Shown here piece after piece: positions 1 through 8,269 of a stretch of 64,000 nt of DNA. The stretch comes from Pseudomonas peradeniyensis. Its GTDB lineage: Bacteria > Pseudomonadota > Gammaproteobacteria > Pseudomonadales > Pseudomonadaceae. The position numbers and the translations under genes were made by a program. The stretch's first letter is position 1; the number at the start of each line of letters is the position of its first letter. The stretch spans positions 744,001 to 808,000 of the forward strand of contig NZ_JABWRJ020000001.1 in the NCBI RefSeq assembly GCF_014268935.2. Direction: 5' to 3'. The notes under the pieces are model-generated. The model ran no database searches. It was not told the origin of the DNA and was given only the letters and a program-made list of their open reading frames with translations.

Positions 1-78
1 GAGGGGTAGGCCTTCCCCGGCTCTGATCCAATCGCGCTGCTACGCTCAAGCTCAACCCATACGCACAAGGATCGACTG

Positions 79-606
79 GTGACGGAGCGCTTAGTGGCCA
101 TGCTGTTGGGCCTGTGGTTGAGTGGCAACGCCATGGCAGCGGATTTTCTCGTTGAAGTGCAGGTGCGCGTGCAGCGCGGCTGCATGCTGGTCACCCAGCA
201 GCGCGAGGCCGGCCCGCAGGCGCTGGGACGCATCGACCTGGGCAGCGTGGCGCGCCTGGACGGCCCGGGCGCGCCGGCCAGTGGCGTGCTGCTCGCCCAG
301 CGCCCGCCGCGCCTGGAGTGCAACCCGGACACCCCGTACCAGGTGCGTGTCGATGGCGGCCAGCACGGTGGCGTCGGCGAAGTGCGCTACCTCGCCAGCC
401 CCGATGCCCAGGCCCGACCGATTCCCTACCGCCTGTTCCGTGACGCCGCCTGGCGCCAGCCGCTGGCGGTGGACGTGGCGCAATCGGCGCGGGTGCCGGA
501 CAGCGGCTCGGTGGAGCTGCCCCTCTACGCACGGATCGACACGCTGGCCTGGGCGCCCCGCGCCGGGTTGTATGCCGACCTGCTCAAAGTCACGGTCACC
601 TGGTAG
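79..606 (+). CDS. Csu-type fimbrial subunit (spore coat U domain)
   Basis: A 175-residue secreted pilus subunit, first of seven co-directional genes that look like one Csu-type chaperone-usher operon. A signal peptide covers about residues 1-20 (cleavage after GNAMA). The mature part is a single spore-coat-U (SCPU) domain with the usual cysteine pair (C35, C81) and the 'PIPYRLFRD' strand typical of the family. It should be exported by Sec, folded by the PapD-like chaperone and assembled by the usher encoded downstream. I use GTG at 79 because AAGGA lies 7 bases before it. The gene ends 9 bases before the next pilin. Known csu operons begin with a major pilin, so an earlier gene may lie outside the window. 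Confidence 0.85.
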   Translation: MTERLVAMLLGLWLSGNAMAADFLVEVQVRVQRGCMLVTQQREAGPQALGRIDLGSVARLDGPGAPASGVLLAQRPPRLECNPDTPYQVRVDGGQHGGVGEVRYLASPDAQARPIPYRLFRDAAWRQPLAVDVAQSARVPDSGSVELPLYARIDTLAWAPRAGLYADLLKVTVTW

Positions 607-615
607 GGAGGCTGC

Positions 616-1164
616 ATGCTCATGGACGCGTTGCACCGTGGTTCGATCCTGCTGCTGACCCTCGGCCCGCTGCTGCTGCCCAGCGGCGCGGCCCACGGCA
701 CCACCACCGGCTTCATCCAGGCGCGGCTGGTGATCAGTGCCGCCTGCCAGATCAGCAGTGACCCGCAACCGGCCACCCTGGGCAACCCGGGCCTGATGGA
801 CTTCGGTGCTCGCGGGCCGACCTGGGACCAGCCGCTGACCAGCCGGGTCGACGAAGCCGGCGGCGAAGGCAGCCTGCAGATCAGCTGCTCGCCGCAGGTG
901 CGCGCCTTCAGCGTGCGCATCAACGGCGGGCAGAACGGCAACGACGGCGTGCGCCGCCTGAGCAACGGCCGCGAACTCATTCCCTATCAACTGGCCATCG
1001 ACCCGGGCGGCAACAGCCGCTACGGCATCGGCCAGGCCCGTACCTTCACCATCAGCGGCACCCAGCAGGTGCCCGTGCCCATCTATGGCGTGGTGGTCGC
1101 GCAACCGCGCGCGCTGCCCGCCGGGCTGTATCGCGACACCCTCAGGGTGACCCTGGACTGGTAA
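616..1164 (+). CDS. Csu-type fimbrial subunit (spore coat U domain)
   Basis: A 182-residue SCPU-domain pilin. A hydrophobic leader ends near residue 31 (around SGAAHG) and is followed by one domain with two cysteines and the family strand 'LIPYQLAID'. It ends in the beta-strand pattern 'YRDTLRVTLDW' shared by all four subunits here, probably the strand region involved in donor-strand exchange. GGGAGG lies 4 bases before ATG 616 and 10 before the alternative ATG 622, so the exact start is uncertain by two codons. It is the second subunit of the operon and probably a minor or adaptor subunit. Assignment to a particular Acinetobacter CsuA or CsuB counterpart is not possible by eye. Confidence 0.85.
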   Translation: MLMDALHRGSILLLTLGPLLLPSGAAHGTTTGFIQARLVISAACQISSDPQPATLGNPGLMDFGARGPTWDQPLTSRVDEAGGEGSLQISCSPQVRAFSVRINGGQNGNDGVRRLSNGRELIPYQLAIDPGGNSRYGIGQARTFTISGTQQVPVPIYGVVVAQPRALPAGLYRDTLRVTLDW

Positions 1165-1181
1165 CACGCAAGGAGATTCCG

Positions 1182-1715
1182 ATGCCCAAGCACCTCACCC
1201 GCTGCATCTTCGCCGGCCTTGGCCTGACCCTGGCCGCCCAGGCCCAGGCCGCCACCGTGACCGGCACCATCAGCTCGACCCTGACGCTGACCGCCGCCTG
1301 CCAGGTCAACGGCAGCGGCGGCACCTCGGGGCTGAACTTCGGCAGCCTCAACTTCGGCACCCAGGATTCGCTGTTCACCACTGCCAATGGCCAGGTGCTC
1401 GGCGGCGGTGGCGGGGCCATGAGCATTCTCTGCTCGGCAGGCACGGTGCCGACGATCAAGGTGCGAGCCGGTACCCATGACTCGCAGTCCGCCGGCGGGA
1501 CCCGGGCCCTGGCCGATGGCGCGGGCAATTTCGTGCCCTACGACTTCTACACCGACGCCGGGCACACTCAGCTGCTGGCGATCGACGGCACCATCACCCT
1601 GCCGACCAGCACCGGCGTGGCGCAGACCGTCAACCTGTACGGTCAGGCCCGCGGCAAGGCCGGTCTGCCGGCCGGGGTGTACACCGACACGGTGGCGGTC
1701 GAGCTGAGTTTCTGA
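1182..1715 (+). CDS. Csu-type pilin, candidate major subunit
   Basis: A 177-residue SCPU-domain protein with a clear signal peptide (cleavage near AQA-A, residue 23). The mature N-terminus is rich in Thr/Ser/Gly, with a Gly-rich loop at about residues 70-76, and 'VPYDFYTD' marks the conserved strand. This Thr/Gly-rich, Arg-poor composition resembles CsuA/B-type major pilins more than the other subunits do, so I infer it forms the pilus rod. A good AAGGAG ribosome site precedes ATG 1182. It sits between two other SCPU genes with 3-17 base gaps, so co-translation is likely. Confidence 0.82.
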   Translation: MPKHLTRCIFAGLGLTLAAQAQAATVTGTISSTLTLTAACQVNGSGGTSGLNFGSLNFGTQDSLFTTANGQVLGGGGGAMSILCSAGTVPTIKVRAGTHDSQSAGGTRALADGAGNFVPYDFYTDAGHTQLLAIDGTITLPTSTGVAQTVNLYGQARGKAGLPAGVYTDTVAVELSF

Positions 1716-1718
1716 GCC

Positions 1719-2222
1719 ATGCCGGGCACGGCGCGGCTGCTGGCCGTCGGGCTGTGCCTGGCGCTGACCCAGGGTGCCCACGCGGTCACCACCAGCACCT
1801 TCCAGGTGACGGCGCAGATCGTCGCCGGCTGCCTGGTGGTCGGCGGCGTGACGGCCTATGGCGTGCTCGACTACGGCACCAGTTCGGCACTGTCCACCGC
1901 TACCCTGAGCACTTCGCTCGGCGGCAGCACGGTGACCTTCCAGTGCACCCCCGGCGTGGCCCTGAGCATGAGCCTGGACGGCGGCCAGAACAGCGCCAGC
2001 GGCACGCGCAACCTCAAGCGTTCGGGGGGCACGCAACTGCTGGCCTACCAGCTGTACCGCGACGCCGCGTTCAGCCAGAGCCTGGGCATCGGCAGCAGCG
2101 TGGCGGTGAGCTACAGCGACCCGACGGCGATCAAGCTGCCGGTCTATGGCCGTACCACCCTGACCGGCACCCTGCCGGCCGGGACCTATACCGATGTCGT
2201 GCAAGTGACGGTGACCTGGTGA
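1719..2222 (+). CDS. Csu-type fimbrial subunit (spore coat U domain)
   Basis: A 167-residue pilin with a signal peptide (cleavage near AHA-V, residue 23) and one SCPU domain. Two cysteines, the strand 'LAYQLYRD' and the C-terminal 'YTDVVQVTVTW' are visible. The start codon lies three bases after the previous stop, so translation probably depends on coupling. It is the fourth subunit and directly precedes the chaperone gene. It should be a periplasmic substrate of that chaperone and a minor pilus component. Confidence 0.84.
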   Translation: MPGTARLLAVGLCLALTQGAHAVTTSTFQVTAQIVAGCLVVGGVTAYGVLDYGTSSALSTATLSTSLGGSTVTFQCTPGVALSMSLDGGQNSASGTRNLKRSGGTQLLAYQLYRDAAFSQSLGIGSSVAVSYSDPTAIKLPVYGRTTLTGTLPAGTYTDVVQVTVTW

Positions 2223-2256
2223 CAGGCCACTGCGGATAACCGAGAAGGAGAGGGGC

Positions 2257-3036
2257 ATGGGGGCAGGCGCGAAACGGGCGCGTGGGATCATCGGGCTGCT
2301 GCTGTTGGCCAGCTGCGCATCGGCCTTCGCGGCCACTTCGGTGCTGATCTGGCCGATCGACCCGGTGCTGGAGGCCGACCAGAAGGCCGGCGCGCTGTGG
2401 CTGGAAAACCGCGGCTCGGCGCCGACCAGCCTGCAGGTGCGGGTGTTCGCCTGGCGCCAGGGCGAGTACCAGGAGCAGTTCCAGGCCCAGCGCGAGATCA
2501 TCGGCAGCCCGCCGGTGGCCACTATCGCGCCGGGGCAGAAGCAGCTGATTCGCCTGACCCGTACCGGCAGCTCGCCGGCAGGCCAGGAGCAGGCCTACCG
2601 CATCATCATTGACGAGATCCCTTCGCCGCTGCCGACCGATGCCGCCAGCGAAGGGCCGAAGGCGGCGATCCGTCTGCAGATGCGCTACTCGGTGCCGCTG
2701 TTCGTCTACGGCGAAGGGTTGTGGGGCAAGCCCGACCCTGAGGGCAGGCGCAGTGCAGAGGGCGTGGGCAAGCCGCAGTTGAGCTGGCGCGCGGTGACGG
2801 TGCAGGGCAAGCCCTATGTCGAGCTACGCAACACGGGGCCGGTGCATGCGCGGCTGACCGACGTGGTGCTGCAGCAGGCCGGCCAGGACCGGCCGCTGGT
2901 CGAGGGGCTGCTTGGCTACGTGCTGCCCGGCGCCAGCATGCGCTGGCCGGCACCGGCCGCGCCGGGCGCCGCCAGCGTGCTCAAGGGGCGGGTCAACGGC
3001 CAGGAGGTGGCACAGGCCATCAAACAGGGGCTGTGA
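2257..3036 (+). CDS. Periplasmic pilus chaperone (PapD-like, CsuC type)
   Basis: A 259-residue periplasmic chaperone. A signal peptide runs to about residue 25. The N-terminal PapD-like Ig domain (about 26-150) begins 'VLIWPIDPVLEADQKAGALW' and contains the 'ALWLENRG' and 'IAPGQKQLIRLTR' strands that in this family carry the substrate-anchoring basic residues and the G1 donor strand. A shorter second domain follows to residue 259. It caps SCPU subunits by donor-strand complementation and delivers them to the usher. AAGGAG stands shortly before ATG 2257. The position between the pilins and the usher matches the csu gene order. Confidence 0.88.
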   Translation: MGAGAKRARGIIGLLLLASCASAFAATSVLIWPIDPVLEADQKAGALWLENRGSAPTSLQVRVFAWRQGEYQEQFQAQREIIGSPPVATIAPGQKQLIRLTRTGSSPAGQEQAYRIIIDEIPSPLPTDAASEGPKAAIRLQMRYSVPLFVYGEGLWGKPDPEGRRSAEGVGKPQLSWRAVTVQGKPYVELRNTGPVHARLTDVVLQQAGQDRPLVEGLLGYVLPGASMRWPAPAAPGAASVLKGRVNGQEVAQAIKQGL

Positions 3037-3078
3037 CCTGCGCTTGAACGGATCACAGGGGCCAGGGAGGACCCGGTA

Positions 3079-3099
3079 ATGGTTGGAAGTCGTGTGTGA
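3079..3099 (+). promoter_or_regulatory. Six-codon minicistron overlapping the usher start
   Basis: ATG GTT GGA AGT CGT GTG TGA, preceded at 8 bases by AGGGAGG (3064-3070). Its stop overlaps the usher GTG at 3096 in the arrangement GTGTGA. The usher start itself has no Shine-Dalgarno sequence at normal distance, so ribosomes ending here could restart on it. A one-base frameshift in the usher 5' end would look similar and cannot be excluded. Confidence 0.45.
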
Positions 3100-5438
3100 G
3101 CTGGGTGCGGGTGGCAACGCACCGGTTGTGCCTGGGCCTGGCGGTGCTGGGGCCCGGCCTGGGCGTGGCCGACGAGCTGCCGCCGCCGCCCTCGGAACAG
3201 GCCGCCATCGCCGACGCCACGCTGTACCTCGACCTGCAGGTGAACCAGGTGGCCAAGGCTGAGCTGGTGCCGGTGCAGCAGCGCGCCGGGCGCCTGTACC
3301 TGGCCAGCGAGGTGTTGCGCGAGGCGGGCATCAGGCTGCCGGGCGAACCCCAGGGCGAAGTGGCCCTGGACGAGATCCCCGGCCTGCACAGCGACTACGA
3401 CAGCCAGAACCAGCGCCTGCTGCTGCAGGTGCCGCCGGCCTGGCTGCCCGACCAGCAGGTCGGCGAGCGCAACCTGTACCCGGCCAGCGACGCCCGCAGC
3501 AGCTTCGGCGCCTTGCTCAACTACGACGCCTACCTCAATGACACCGATGAGGGCGGCAGCTACCTGGCCGCCTGGAACGAGCTGCGCCTGTTCGACGACT
3601 GGGGCACTTTTTCCACCACCGGGCAGTGGCGTCAGTCGTTCAATGGTGCCCAGGCCCAGGGCCGCCAGGGTTTCCTGCGTTACGACACCACCTTCCGCTA
3701 CACCGACGAGCAGCGCCTGCTCACTTATGAGGCGGGCGACCTGGTGACCGGCGCGCTGCCCTGGACCACCTCGGTGCGGGTGGGCGGCCTGCAACTGTCC
3801 CGCGACTTCGGCGCCCGACCCGACCTGGTCACCTATCCGCTGCCGGCCTTTGCCGGCGAAGCCGCCGTGCCGACCTCGCTGGACCTGTTCATCAACGGCT
3901 ACAAGAGCAGCAGCACCGAACTGCAGCCGGGCCCCTACACCCTGACCAACGTGCCGTTCATCAACGGCGCTGGCGAGGCGGTGGTGGTGACCACCGACGC
4001 CCTCGGTCGACAGGTGTCGACCACCTTGCCGTTCTATGTCACCAGCAGCCTGCTGGCCAAGGGGCTGTCGGACTTCTCGGTGGCTGCCGGCAGCCTGCGC
4101 CGCGACTACGCCGTACGTGATTTCGCCTATGGCCCGGGCGTGGCCTCGGCGACCTTGCGCCACGGGGTGTCCGACTACTTCACCCTGGAAACCCATGCCG
4201 AGAGCGCCGAGTCGATGATGCTCGGCGGCCTGGGCGGCAATCTGCGCCTGGGTACCTTCGGCGTGCTCAACGCGGCGCTGACCCAGAGCCGTTTTGAAGG
4301 CGATACGGGCCAGCAGGTGGCGCTGGGCTACCAGTACAACAGCCGGCGCATCGGCTTTAACTACCAGCGCGTGCAGCGCCACGGCGACTACGCCGACCTG
4401 TCGCTGGTCGACAGCCCCTTTACCCGCCTGAGCCAGCGCAGCGAGCAGGCCACCCTGAGCCTCAACCTGGACCGCTATGGCAGCCTCGGCGCCGGCTACT
4501 TCGATGTGCGCGCCGGTGACGGCACGCGCACGCGGCTGATCAACCTGAGCTGGAGCAAGCCGCTGTGGCGCAACAGCAGCCTGTACCTGTCGGCCAGCCG
4601 CGAGGTCGGTGACAGCCAGTGGGCGGTGCAGGCGCAGCTGGTCATTCCCTTCGACCTGCGCGGCACCCTGGCCTTCAGCGCCGAGCGCAGCAAGGATGGC
4701 CAGGACCTGCAACGGGTCAACTACAGCCAGGCGGTGCCGGTGGGCGGCGGGGTGGGCTACAACCTGGGCTACGCCACCGGCGGCAACCGCGACGACTACC
4801 GCCAGGCCGACTTGACCTGGCGCCTGCAGTCGGTGCAGCTGCAGGTGGGCGCATACGGCAGCAGCGGCGAGATGACCCGTTGGGCCGACGCCAGTGGCTC
4901 GCTGGTATTGATGGACGCAGGCTTGTTTGCTGCCAACCGCATCGACGACGCCTTCGTGGTGGTCAGCACCAGCGGCTACGCCGACGTGCCGGTGCGCTAC
5001 GAGAACCAGCAGATCGGCCGCACCGACCGCAACGGCCACCTGTTGGTGCCGTATAGCAGCGGCTACTACCGCGGCAAGTACGAGATCGACCCGATGGACC
5101 TGCCCGCCGATGTGCTGGCGCCGCAGGTGGAGCAGCGCGTGGCGGTGCGCCGTGGCAGTGGCTACCTGCTGGAGTTCCCGCTCAAGCGTGTGCTGGCGGC
5201 GAGCCTGGTGCTGGTCGATGCCGACCAGCAGGAGCTCAAGCTGGGCAGCCGGGTACGCCATCAGGAAAGTGGTGGCGAGGCGGTGGTGGGGTGGGATGGG
5301 CTGGTCTACCTGGAGAACCTGGCGCCGCACAATCGCCTGCAGGTGGACAAGGCCGATGGCGGCCAGTGCCAGGTGGCGTTCGACCTGCCTGAAGGGCAGG
5401 GGCCGATCCCGCTGATCGGCCCGCTGGTGTGCCGATGA
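3096..5438 (+). CDS. Outer-membrane fimbrial usher (CsuD type)
   Basis: A 780-residue usher that secretes and assembles the pilus through the outer membrane. A hydrophobic leader (about residues 8-25) is followed by a PapC-N-like chaperone-binding region (about 35-165), a long beta-barrel region with many alternating aromatic strands, and C-terminal domains ending 'IPLIGPLVCR'. The start is unusual. The in-frame GTG at 3096 has no close ribosome site, while AGGGAGG lies 8 bases before ATG 3079, which opens a six-codon reading frame. The stop of that frame (3097-3099) overlaps GTG 3096, suggesting coupled initiation. The tip gene overlaps the end of this gene. Confidence 0.9.
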   Translation: MSWVRVATHRLCLGLAVLGPGLGVADELPPPPSEQAAIADATLYLDLQVNQVAKAELVPVQQRAGRLYLASEVLREAGIRLPGEPQGEVALDEIPGLHSDYDSQNQRLLLQVPPAWLPDQQVGERNLYPASDARSSFGALLNYDAYLNDTDEGGSYLAAWNELRLFDDWGTFSTTGQWRQSFNGAQAQGRQGFLRYDTTFRYTDEQRLLTYEAGDLVTGALPWTTSVRVGGLQLSRDFGARPDLVTYPLPAFAGEAAVPTSLDLFINGYKSSSTELQPGPYTLTNVPFINGAGEAVVVTTDALGRQVSTTLPFYVTSSLLAKGLSDFSVAAGSLRRDYAVRDFAYGPGVASATLRHGVSDYFTLETHAESAESMMLGGLGGNLRLGTFGVLNAALTQSRFEGDTGQQVALGYQYNSRRIGFNYQRVQRHGDYADLSLVDSPFTRLSQRSEQATLSLNLDRYGSLGAGYFDVRAGDGTRTRLINLSWSKPLWRNSSLYLSASREVGDSQWAVQAQLVIPFDLRGTLAFSAERSKDGQDLQRVNYSQAVPVGGGVGYNLGYATGGNRDDYRQADLTWRLQSVQLQVGAYGSSGEMTRWADASGSLVLMDAGLFAANRIDDAFVVVSTSGYADVPVRYENQQIGRTDRNGHLLVPYSSGYYRGKYEIDPMDLPADVLAPQVEQRVAVRRGSGYLLEFPLKRVLAASLVLVDADQQELKLGSRVRHQESGGEAVVGWDGLVYLENLAPHNRLQVDKADGGQCQVAFDLPEGQGPIPLIGPLVCR

Positions 5439-6403
5439 ACCGGCTGATCCTTGGGTGCCTGGCAGGGCTGCTGGCGCTGCCGGGGATGGCCTGGGCGTTG
5501 TGCTCTTCGGTGGCCACCGCGCCGGCGGCCTTCGGCTCGGTCAATTCGACGCTGGTGCGCACCACGGTACAGAGTGCCTCGACCACCAATGCCGGCCTGC
5601 AGTGCACCGGCTCGCTGTTGTCACTGTTGACCAGCAATGACCATTTCTATGCCACCTTCACGTCGTCCAGCAGTGGGTTGGTGGGGCCGACCGGCGATGT
5701 GATTCCCTATACGATCTACGCCGACAACACCACCAGCTACCCGATCAGCCGTGGCGTGCAGTTCGACTTTGCCCGCAACGGCATCATCGATGCCCTCGGC
5801 CTGCTCAACGGCAGCACGCCCAAGACCGTGCCGCTGTACCTGAAGACCGTGGTCGGCGCCAATGTCACCGCCGGCCTGTACCAGGAAACCCTGAACATCG
5901 CCTGGAGCTGGAACTACTGCTCGGGTATCGGTATCGGTGCCATCTGCCTGGGGCGCGACATCGGCAGCGGCAACCAGACCCTGCTGGTCAGCCTTACGGT
6001 GACCAACGATTGCCAGATCACCACGCCCAACATCAGCTTCGCCAGCGCGCCGGTGGTGGCCGGATTCGGCACGGTGAACCAGAGCGTGAGCGTGTCGTGC
6101 ACCAAGGGCAGCAACTACACGGTGGGGCTGGATGACGGGCAGAATGTCTCGGGCGGGCGGCGGCGGATGAAGTCCAGCGCCAACAACTACCTGGCCTACG
6201 ACATCTTCAAGAGCGCCGGCGTGGTGCGCTGGGGCTCGGTGGGTGCGGCGCGGCGCTCAAGCAGCGATGCCGAGGTGAACCCCGGGGCGGGGACCGGGAC
6301 CGGGAGCCAGGTGTTCAACTACAACGCCAAGGTCTACACCGACCAGGCCACGCCGCCGGCGGCGACCTATACCGACAGTGTGATTCTGGATGTGCAGTTT
6401 TGA
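5435..6403 (+). CDS. Csu-type two-domain tip protein (CsuE type)
   Basis: A 322-residue secreted protein, last gene of the pilus operon. A signal peptide (cleavage near AWA-L) is followed by two SCPU domains in tandem, about residues 20-155 and 180-322. Each has its own cysteines and the strand 'IPYTIYAD' or 'LAYDIFKS'. A two-domain SCPU protein at the end of the operon is the known layout of the CsuE tip adhesin, which binds surfaces through exposed hydrophobic loops at the pilus tip. I choose ATG 5435 over GTG 5429 because it overlaps the usher stop as ATGA. The C-terminus ends 'TDSVILDVQF', the pilin-like final strand. Confidence 0.87.
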   Translation: MNRLILGCLAGLLALPGMAWALCSSVATAPAAFGSVNSTLVRTTVQSASTTNAGLQCTGSLLSLLTSNDHFYATFTSSSSGLVGPTGDVIPYTIYADNTTSYPISRGVQFDFARNGIIDALGLLNGSTPKTVPLYLKTVVGANVTAGLYQETLNIAWSWNYCSGIGIGAICLGRDIGSGNQTLLVSLTVTNDCQITTPNISFASAPVVAGFGTVNQSVSVSCTKGSNYTVGLDDGQNVSGGRRRMKSSANNYLAYDIFKSAGVVRWGSVGAARRSSSDAEVNPGAGTGTGSQVFNYNAKVYTDQATPPAATYTDSVILDVQF

Positions 6404-6574
6404 GTGGGCAGGCCTGTGTGGGGCTGGGACTATGCAAAACCCCAGTTTCCAAGGCGTGGGGAATGCGTGCTTTGGGATGCCGTATCGTACCTGGTAATTT
6501 TGTCAGTATTCGGCTGTTGCCCAAGCTGCTTAGACTAAGTAGGTAAATCACTTATGTCTACTGGAGGCAGCACT

Positions 6575-6973
6575 ATGAAAAAGCATGGCGCATTTCTGGC
6601 CGGGGCAAGGAAGGATAAAGGAACGTTCGAGTTGAATTTCGTGAAGGACGGCAAGCCAATTCATATCGAGTTCAAGGAAACTGCCTTGGAAACCAGCATG
6701 ATCGCCGGAACTAACAGTTTCGATAGTTTCATCGTTATTGGCAGGTTAGGGGAAATGCCGATTGAAACGGGCAAGTGGTGGATCGGCGCCGAACAAAAAT
6801 ACTTCTCAGACTTGTGGCTGTCAGACCACGATATTGAGTTTGTAGAGGCGCACGAGGGCTACATCGAGTTCACCACGGTCTCCAAGGAGGCAATCAAGGG
6901 TGAATACAATTTGAGTTACCATTTGGGTAGCGAATTATTCCATGCAAGCGGAGAGTTTGATGTTCGTGTTTGA
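6575..6973 (+). CDS. Hypothetical protein
   Basis: A 132-residue protein of no family I recognise. It has no signal peptide or membrane segment, is rich in Glu, Lys and aromatic residues ('GKWWIGAEQKYF'), and reads like a compact alternating-strand soluble domain. The start is ATG 6575: GGAGG lies 7 bases upstream, while ATG 6554, in frame, has no such site. Base composition is clearly lower in G+C than the pilus operon before it and the peptidase after it, suggesting acquisition by transfer. It stands alone, followed by a perfect 12-bp hairpin at 7031. Confidence 0.6.
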   Translation: MKKHGAFLAGARKDKGTFELNFVKDGKPIHIEFKETALETSMIAGTNSFDSFIVIGRLGEMPIETGKWWIGAEQKYFSDLWLSDHDIEFVEAHEGYIEFTTVSKEAIKGEYNLSYHLGSELFHASGEFDVRV

Positions 6974-7030
6974 AGGTATGTTGTGAACTCACAGTCGTAG
7001 ACACTGTTTTCAAGTGGGAGCGGATTGGCC

Positions 7031-7056
7031 TTGTTCGCCGGCAAGCCGGCGAACAA
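7031..7056. terminator. Perfect 12-bp hairpin between convergent genes
   Basis: Arms TTGTTCGCCGGC and GCCGGCGAACAA flank a 2-base loop. It lies between the convergent stops at 6973 and 7067, so it probably serves as a two-way terminator or is a remnant REP palindrome. No long T-run follows it on either strand. Confidence 0.5.
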
Positions 7057-7066
7057 ATCGATCAGA

Positions 7067-8215
7067 TCAACGCAGGTCGTTGGCCATCTTCAGCAACGTC
7101 TCCAGCACCGCTCCGGCCAGCGCCTTCGAGCGCTCGCCCGACCAGCCGGTGCGCGGGTTCGGCGCGTCGTCATGGTCCTTGAACGGCATCTCCAGGGTCA
7201 GCGACAGGCAGTCATGGGCCTGCCCCACGGCATTGCACGCCAAGGTCATGTTGGCTTGGCCCGGCTCGTCGCGGGTGTAGCCGTATTTGGTCTGAAAGTC
7301 CGGGGTCAGGCTGCACAGGGTGCTGCGGAACTGCTCTTCCAGTTTGGCGATGCGCGGCGTGTAGCCGGGGTTGCCCTCGCAGGCCGCGGTGAACACATGG
7401 GGGATCTCCTCGTCGCCATGGGCATCGATGAAGGCATCCACGCCATGCAGCTTCATCTGGCTCTGGGCGAAGAACACCTCGGGGCTCAGTTCGACGCTGG
7501 CGTCCTGCCAGGCGCGGTTGAGGTCCTTGCCCTTGAAGTTGGTACGCAGGTGGCCGAGGAAGGCACCGTCCGGGTTCATGTTGGGGATCAGGTACAGGTC
7601 GGCCTTGGCCAGCAGTTGCTGGATGACCGGGCCGTTGGCTTCGAGGGCGTCGATCACGCCTTCCATGAACCATTCAGCCATGTGCTCGCCCGGGTGCTGC
7701 TGGGCGATGATCCACAGCTTGCGCTTGCCGGTTGCGCCGTCGCCCGCGCGCAGCAGCGGAATGTCGCGCCCCTGCACGCTGCGCCCGCTGGCCAGCAGTT
7801 CGACGCCGGCGATTTGCCGGGCGCGCTCGATCAGCTGGTTGTGCCGGGCGCGCGGGTAGGGCTCGAAGTAGGCGAACCAAGCCTGCGCCTGTTCAGCCTT
7901 GAAGTCGAAGCTCAGGGCCTTGCCGTCGAACTGGCTGGGCACGCGGAACCAGGTCTGCTGGTCGTAGGAGGCCACGGCGTGGTAGCCGGTCCAGGCGTTC
8001 TTGTAGGAGGACTCGGCAGCGTTGTCCAGGCTGAAGCGATGGACCTGGCCCGGGGTCAGGCCGCTGGCCTTGAAGTGGAACCACTGGAAGTGGTCGCTGT
8101 GGCTGTCCTTGCGGATGTTCAGGTGGACGTGCGCAGGGTTGCTGGCGTCCAGGACCAGGATGTTGCCGGAGTCGAAATCGCAGTCGATGTGCAGCGGGGA
8201 GAGCGTCACGGTCAT
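7067..8215 (-). CDS. M14-family zinc carboxypeptidase (cytosolic carboxypeptidase type)
   Basis: A 382-residue predicted metallocarboxypeptidase. Residues 1-120 form an N-terminal beta domain typical of the cytosolic carboxypeptidase (CCP/Nna1-like) branch, and the M14 catalytic domain follows. Zinc ligands are visible: H174 and E177 in 'QQHPGEHMAEW' and H266 in 'DAHGDEE'. The substrate-carboxylate region 'NMNPDGAFLGHLRTN' and a C-terminal 'LTLEMPF' with the probable general-base Glu complete the active site. There is no signal peptide, so it should act in the cytoplasm on peptide or protein C-termini. The substrate cannot be inferred. It is monocistronic and faces away from the T6SS genes. 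Confidence 0.88.
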   Translation of the reverse strand: MTVTLSPLHIDCDFDSGNILVLDASNPAHVHLNIRKDSHSDHFQWFHFKASGLTPGQVHRFSLDNAAESSYKNAWTGYHAVASYDQQTWFRVPSQFDGKALSFDFKAEQAQAWFAYFEPYPRARHNQLIERARQIAGVELLASGRSVQGRDIPLLRAGDGATGKRKLWIIAQQHPGEHMAEWFMEGVIDALEANGPVIQQLLAKADLYLIPNMNPDGAFLGHLRTNFKGKDLNRAWQDASVELSPEVFFAQSQMKLHGVDAFIDAHGDEEIPHVFTAACEGNPGYTPRIAKLEEQFRSTLCSLTPDFQTKYGYTRDEPGQANMTLACNAVGQAHDCLSLTLEMPFKDHDDAPNPRTGWSGERSKALAGAVLETLLKMANDLR

Positions 8216-8269
8216 TGCCAGCCTCCTGTTGGCGTTGTTGTGGGAGGTACTCTACACCGCGAAAGGTGT

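Noticed and set aside
2916..5330. 804-codon open frame on the minus strand opposite the usher
   Set aside because: It is the high-G+C shadow of the usher gene: low-complexity His/Gln/Val/Ala composition, no ribosome site, no family pattern.
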